DNA from: Saccharopolyspora_D taberi
GTDB lineage: Bacteria > Actinomycetota > Actinomycetes > Mycobacteriales > Pseudonocardiaceae
Assembly (NCBI RefSeq): GCF_039534165.1
Contig: NZ_BAAAUX010000014.1
Coordinates: forward strand, 310,001-374,000
Direction: 5' to 3'
Length of the DNA: 64,000 nucleotides
The notes under the pieces: generated by a model
What the model saw: only the letters and a program-made list of their open reading frames with translations
Told to the model about the DNA's origin: nothing
Databases searched by the model: none
Shown here: piece after piece, positions 61,572 to 64,000 of the stretch
How the letters are laid out: every line of letters starts with the position of its first letter
Position numbering within the stretch: position 1 is the first letter of the stretch
Made by a program: the position numbers and the translations under genes

Positions 61572-62942
61572 ATGGACGCCGAAGAGGTCGACGTCGTGGT
61601 GGTCGGGCTGGGCCCGGGAGGCGAGGACGTGGCCGCCCGGCTCGCGGCCGGCGGGCTCGCCGTGGTCGGCGTGGAGTCCCGGCTGGTCGGCGGCGAGTGC
61701 CCGTACTTCGCCTGCGTGCCGACGAAGATGATGGTCCGCGCCGCGGGAACGCTGGCAGAGGGCCGCCGGGTCGACGCGCTGGCCGGATCCGCCGAGGTGC
61801 ACCCGAGGTGGACCCGGGTCGCCGACCGGATCCGCGACGAGGCCACCACCGACTGGGACGACACCGCCGCCGTGGAGCGGCTGGAGAAAAGCGGTGCCCG
61901 GTTCGTGCGCGGCCGGGGCCGGATCAGCGCGCCGGGCGAGGTCACCGTAAGCACCGTGGACGGCGAACGCCTGTTCCGCGCCCGGCGCGGCATCGTCCTC
62001 AACCCGGGCACCGACCCCGCCGTGCCGCCGATCGACGGGCTGCGGGAGAGCCCGTACTGGACCAACCGCGACGCCGTGCGCGCCCGCGAGGTCCCGGAGT
62101 CGTTGCTCGTCCTCGGCGGTGGGCCGGTCGGAGTGGAGCTCGCGCAGGTGTTCGCCCGGTTCGGTGCGGCCTTGACGATCCTGGAGCCGCAGCCCCGGCT
62201 GCTGCCGTCCTTCGAACCTGAGGCAGGCGAACTGCTCGAATCGGTCCTGACCTCCGAAGGGCTCGGCGTGCGCACCGGCGAGTCCGCCGCCGAGGTCGGC
62301 CACGACGGCGAGCGGTTCACCGTCCGCCTCGGCTCCGGCGCGGAGCTAAGCGCGCAGCGCCTGCTGGTCGCCACCGGGCGGCGCACCGACCTCGCCGCGC
62401 TGGGCGTCGGCGCGGCCGGGCTGGACGAGCAGGCCAAGGGCATCGCGGTCGACGACCGGTTGCGCGCCGGGGACGGCGTCTGGGCGATCGGGGACGTCAC
62501 CGGCCGCGGGGCCTTCACCCACACGTCGGTCTACCAGGCCCGGATCGCCGCCGCCGACATCCTCGGGCAGCCGTCCGAACCCGCCGACTACCGGGCGATG
62601 CCCGCGGTGGCCTTCACCGATCCGGAGGTCGCCATGGTCGGGCTGACCGAGTCGGCCGCGCGGGAGCGCGGGCTGCGCGTGCGCACGGCGACCACCGACA
62701 TCGCCGCGTCGGCCCGCGGGTGGATCCACAAGGCGGGCAACGAAGGGCTGATCAAGCTCGTCGCCGACGCCGACCGCGGCGTCCTGGTGGGCGGCACGGT
62801 GGTCGCCCCGGCCGGAGGCGAGATCCTCGCCGGGCTGGCCGTCGCGGTGCAGGGCGAGGTGCCGGTCGCGCGGCTCCGGGAGATGGTCCTGGCCTACCCC
62901 ACCTTCCACCGCGCGCTGGGGGTCGCCTTCGACGAGCTGTGA
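61572..62942 (+). CDS. FAD-dependent pyridine nucleotide-disulfide oxidoreductase, atypical
   Basis: 456 residues. FAD motif VVVGLGPGGEDVAARLA (9-25), NAD motif VLGGGPVGVELAQVFARFG and second FAD motif GVWAIGDVTGRGAF; C-terminal dimerisation domain. The redox site reads GGECPYFACVPTK (C43-x4-C48, Lys52), keeping the cysteines. The C-terminal catalytic HxHPTxSE of lipoamide dehydrogenase and mercuric reductase is replaced by LAYPTFHRAL, so the acid-base histidine is missing. Substrate therefore differs; NAD(P)H-flavin chemistry on a small quinone or disulfide is possible. GGGAGGA precedes the ATG. Confidence 0.88.
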   Translation: MDAEEVDVVVVGLGPGGEDVAARLAAGGLAVVGVESRLVGGECPYFACVPTKMMVRAAGTLAEGRRVDALAGSAEVHPRWTRVADRIRDEATTDWDDTAAVERLEKSGARFVRGRGRISAPGEVTVSTVDGERLFRARRGIVLNPGTDPAVPPIDGLRESPYWTNRDAVRAREVPESLLVLGGGPVGVELAQVFARFGAALTILEPQPRLLPSFEPEAGELLESVLTSEGLGVRTGESAAEVGHDGERFTVRLGSGAELSAQRLLVATGRRTDLAALGVGAAGLDEQAKGIAVDDRLRAGDGVWAIGDVTGRGAFTHTSVYQARIAAADILGQPSEPADYRAMPAVAFTDPEVAMVGLTESAARERGLRVRTATTDIAASARGWIHKAGNEGLIKLVADADRGVLVGGTVVAPAGGEILAGLAVAVQGEVPVARLREMVLAYPTFHRALGVAFDEL

Positions 62943-63067
62943 ACCCCGGCTGGAGATCCTCTCGCGGAGTGGGAAGCGGTCCCTGCGCACGTCCGTCCAC
63001 GGCAGACTGACCCACCGCGACAAGCGGCCGGCGCAGGCAGGATCCGGTCGCGCGGAGGAGGGCGACC

Positions 63068-64000
63068 GTGGAAACCGAGGACTCCGGCGGACTGCGCCAG
63101 AGCCTGCGCCGGCGGCACATGAACCTGATCGCGCTGGGCGGAGTGATCGGCGCCGGGCTGTTCGTCGGCAGCGGCGTGGTCATCCACCGGACCGGGCCCG
63201 CGGCGGTGGTCTCGTTCCTGCTCGCGGGCGTGCTCACGGTGCTGATCATGCGGATGCTGGCGGAGATGACCGTCGCCCGTCCGGCGCTGGGCTCGTTCTA
63301 CGCCTACGCCCGCGAGGTGCTCGGCGCCAGGGCCGGCTTCGCCGTCGGCTGGATGTACTGGTACTTCTTCGTGATCGTGGTCGCCGTCGAGGCGGTGGCG
63401 GGCGGCGAGATCCTCCAGCTGTGGCTGCCCGGCGTGCCGCTGTGGGTGCTCAGCGGCGTGCTGCTGGCGGTGCTCACGGCCACGAACCTGGTGTCGGCCC
63501 GGTCCTACGGCGAGTTCGAGTACTGGTTCGCGTCGATCAAGGTGCTGGCCATCGCGTGCTTCCTGGTCGTGGGAGCGCTCGCGGTCTTCGGCTTCTGGCC
63601 GGGTGCGCACGGCGGGCTGGCGAATCTGACCGCGCACGGCGGGTTCGCGCCGCTGGGCGTCGGCGCGGTGCTGGCCGCCGTCGTGCCGTGCGTGGCGTTC
63701 TACACCGGGGCCGAGATCGTCACCATCGCGGCGGCGGAGTCGGCCGAGCCCCGGCGGGCGGTGGCCGACGCGATGAGGTCGATCATCCTGCGGGTGGTGG
63801 CCTTCTACGTCGGTTCGGTGTTCGTCGTCGTGGCGGTCGTGCCGTGGAACTCGCCGGAGATCAGGGTCAGCCCCTACGCGGCGGTGCTGTCGGTGCTGGA
63901 GATCCCGGCCGTGTCGACGGTGATGAACGCGATCGTGCTGACCGCCGTGCTTTCCTGCCTGAACTCCGCGCTCTACACGTCCTCGCGGATGCTGTTCGCG
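63068..64000 (+). CDS. APC-family amino acid permease, N-terminal part (runs off the window)
   Basis: 311 codons visible from GTG 63068 with GGAGGAGGG nine bases upstream; no stop before the end of the window. SLRRRHMNLIALGGVIGAGL at the start is the AAT/GABA permease opening, and FYTGAEIVTIAAAESAEPRR (about 215-234) is the conserved helix-6 region. About eight of twelve helices are present. Similar in type to proline/GABA/aromatic permeases; substrate not resolved. Confidence 0.9.
   Translation, partial: METEDSGGLRQSLRRRHMNLIALGGVIGAGLFVGSGVVIHRTGPAAVVSFLLAGVLTVLIMRMLAEMTVARPALGSFYAYAREVLGARAGFAVGWMYWYFFVIVVAVEAVAGGEILQLWLPGVPLWVLSGVLLAVLTATNLVSARSYGEFEYWFASIKVLAIACFLVVGALAVFGFWPGAHGGLANLTAHGGFAPLGVGAVLAAVVPCVAFYTGAEIVTIAAAESAEPRRAVADAMRSIILRVVAFYVGSVFVVVAVVPWNSPEIRVSPYAAVLSVLEIPAVSTVMNAIVLTAVLSCLNSALYTSSRMLFA

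Overview
The window is 64 kb of very GC-rich DNA (GTG and TTG starts, mycothiol-dependent enzyme family, ANTAR and DosR-type regulators, leaderless promoters) and reads as the chromosome of a filamentous actinomycete. A Pseudonocardiaceae/Saccharopolyspora-like host is my guess from protein style, not something the sequence proves. I saw no rRNA, tRNA, CRISPR array, insertion sequence, prophage or integration site, so it looks like ordinary but catabolically rich chromosome.

Layout. 1-3.4 kb: end of selA, then selB (selenocysteine insertion) and a Ku gene. 3.4-11.5 kb: phenylacetate degradation, with paaZABCDE on the minus strand, divergent paaK and a TetR regulator (PaaR-like). The divergent gap holds a good promoter and two copies of one operator-like 15-mer. 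11.9-18.8 kb: mixed genes, namely an unknown protein, a lone phytoene/squalene synthase, a subtilisin without signal peptide, a universal stress protein, a GAF-ANTAR regulator, a MocR regulator and a mycothiol-dependent maleylpyruvate-isomerase-like protein. 18.8-24.8 kb: one minus-strand operon for sulfate activation and transfer (cysC fusion, TauE/SafE, cysQ, cysD, cysN, sulfotransferase), which carries no sulfate-reduction genes. 25-28.5 kb: a tight hydrolase-P450-MFS efflux operon. 28.5-30.6 kb: two tiny genes, a frameshifted quinone-oxidoreductase-like gene and a Nudix hydrolase.

30.7-37.1 kb: the protocatechuate branch of the beta-ketoadipate pathway, pcaIJHGBDC plus an IclR regulator, in one direction with stop/start overlaps; pcaF is absent. 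37-47.3 kb: a DUF3616 protein, GNAT, amino acid permease, GPP34 protein, ABC exporter, MarR, PHP phosphoesterase, FetB-like permease and an HtrA-like protease. 47.3-54.0 kb: a 1323-residue soluble poly-HAMP hybrid histidine kinase (Nik1-like architecture) beside a NarL/DosR-type regulator, the decayed remains of a three-gene NitT/TauT-type ABC transporter, an SRPBCC protein and a CBS-pair protein. 54.7-64 kb: a probably exported intradiol dioxygenase, a FadR-type GntR, two TetR regulators, a SpoU RNA methyltransferase, two MpaB/DUF2236 proteins, a LysE exporter, an unusual FAD disulfide oxidoreductase and the start of an amino acid permease.

Together: two aromatic-acid funnels (phenylacetyl-CoA and protocatechuate) both lead to acetyl-CoA and succinyl-CoA through beta-oxidation and thiolase steps encoded elsewhere. 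The exported dioxygenase may supply ring-opened material from outside the cell. The PAPS operon and its terminal sulfotransferase look like a self-contained sulfonation module, with CysQ clearing the PAP by-product. Convergent genes are commonly separated by long perfect hairpins without T-tracts, and several genes carry a TANNNT box only 6-10 bp before the start codon, implying leaderless mRNAs.
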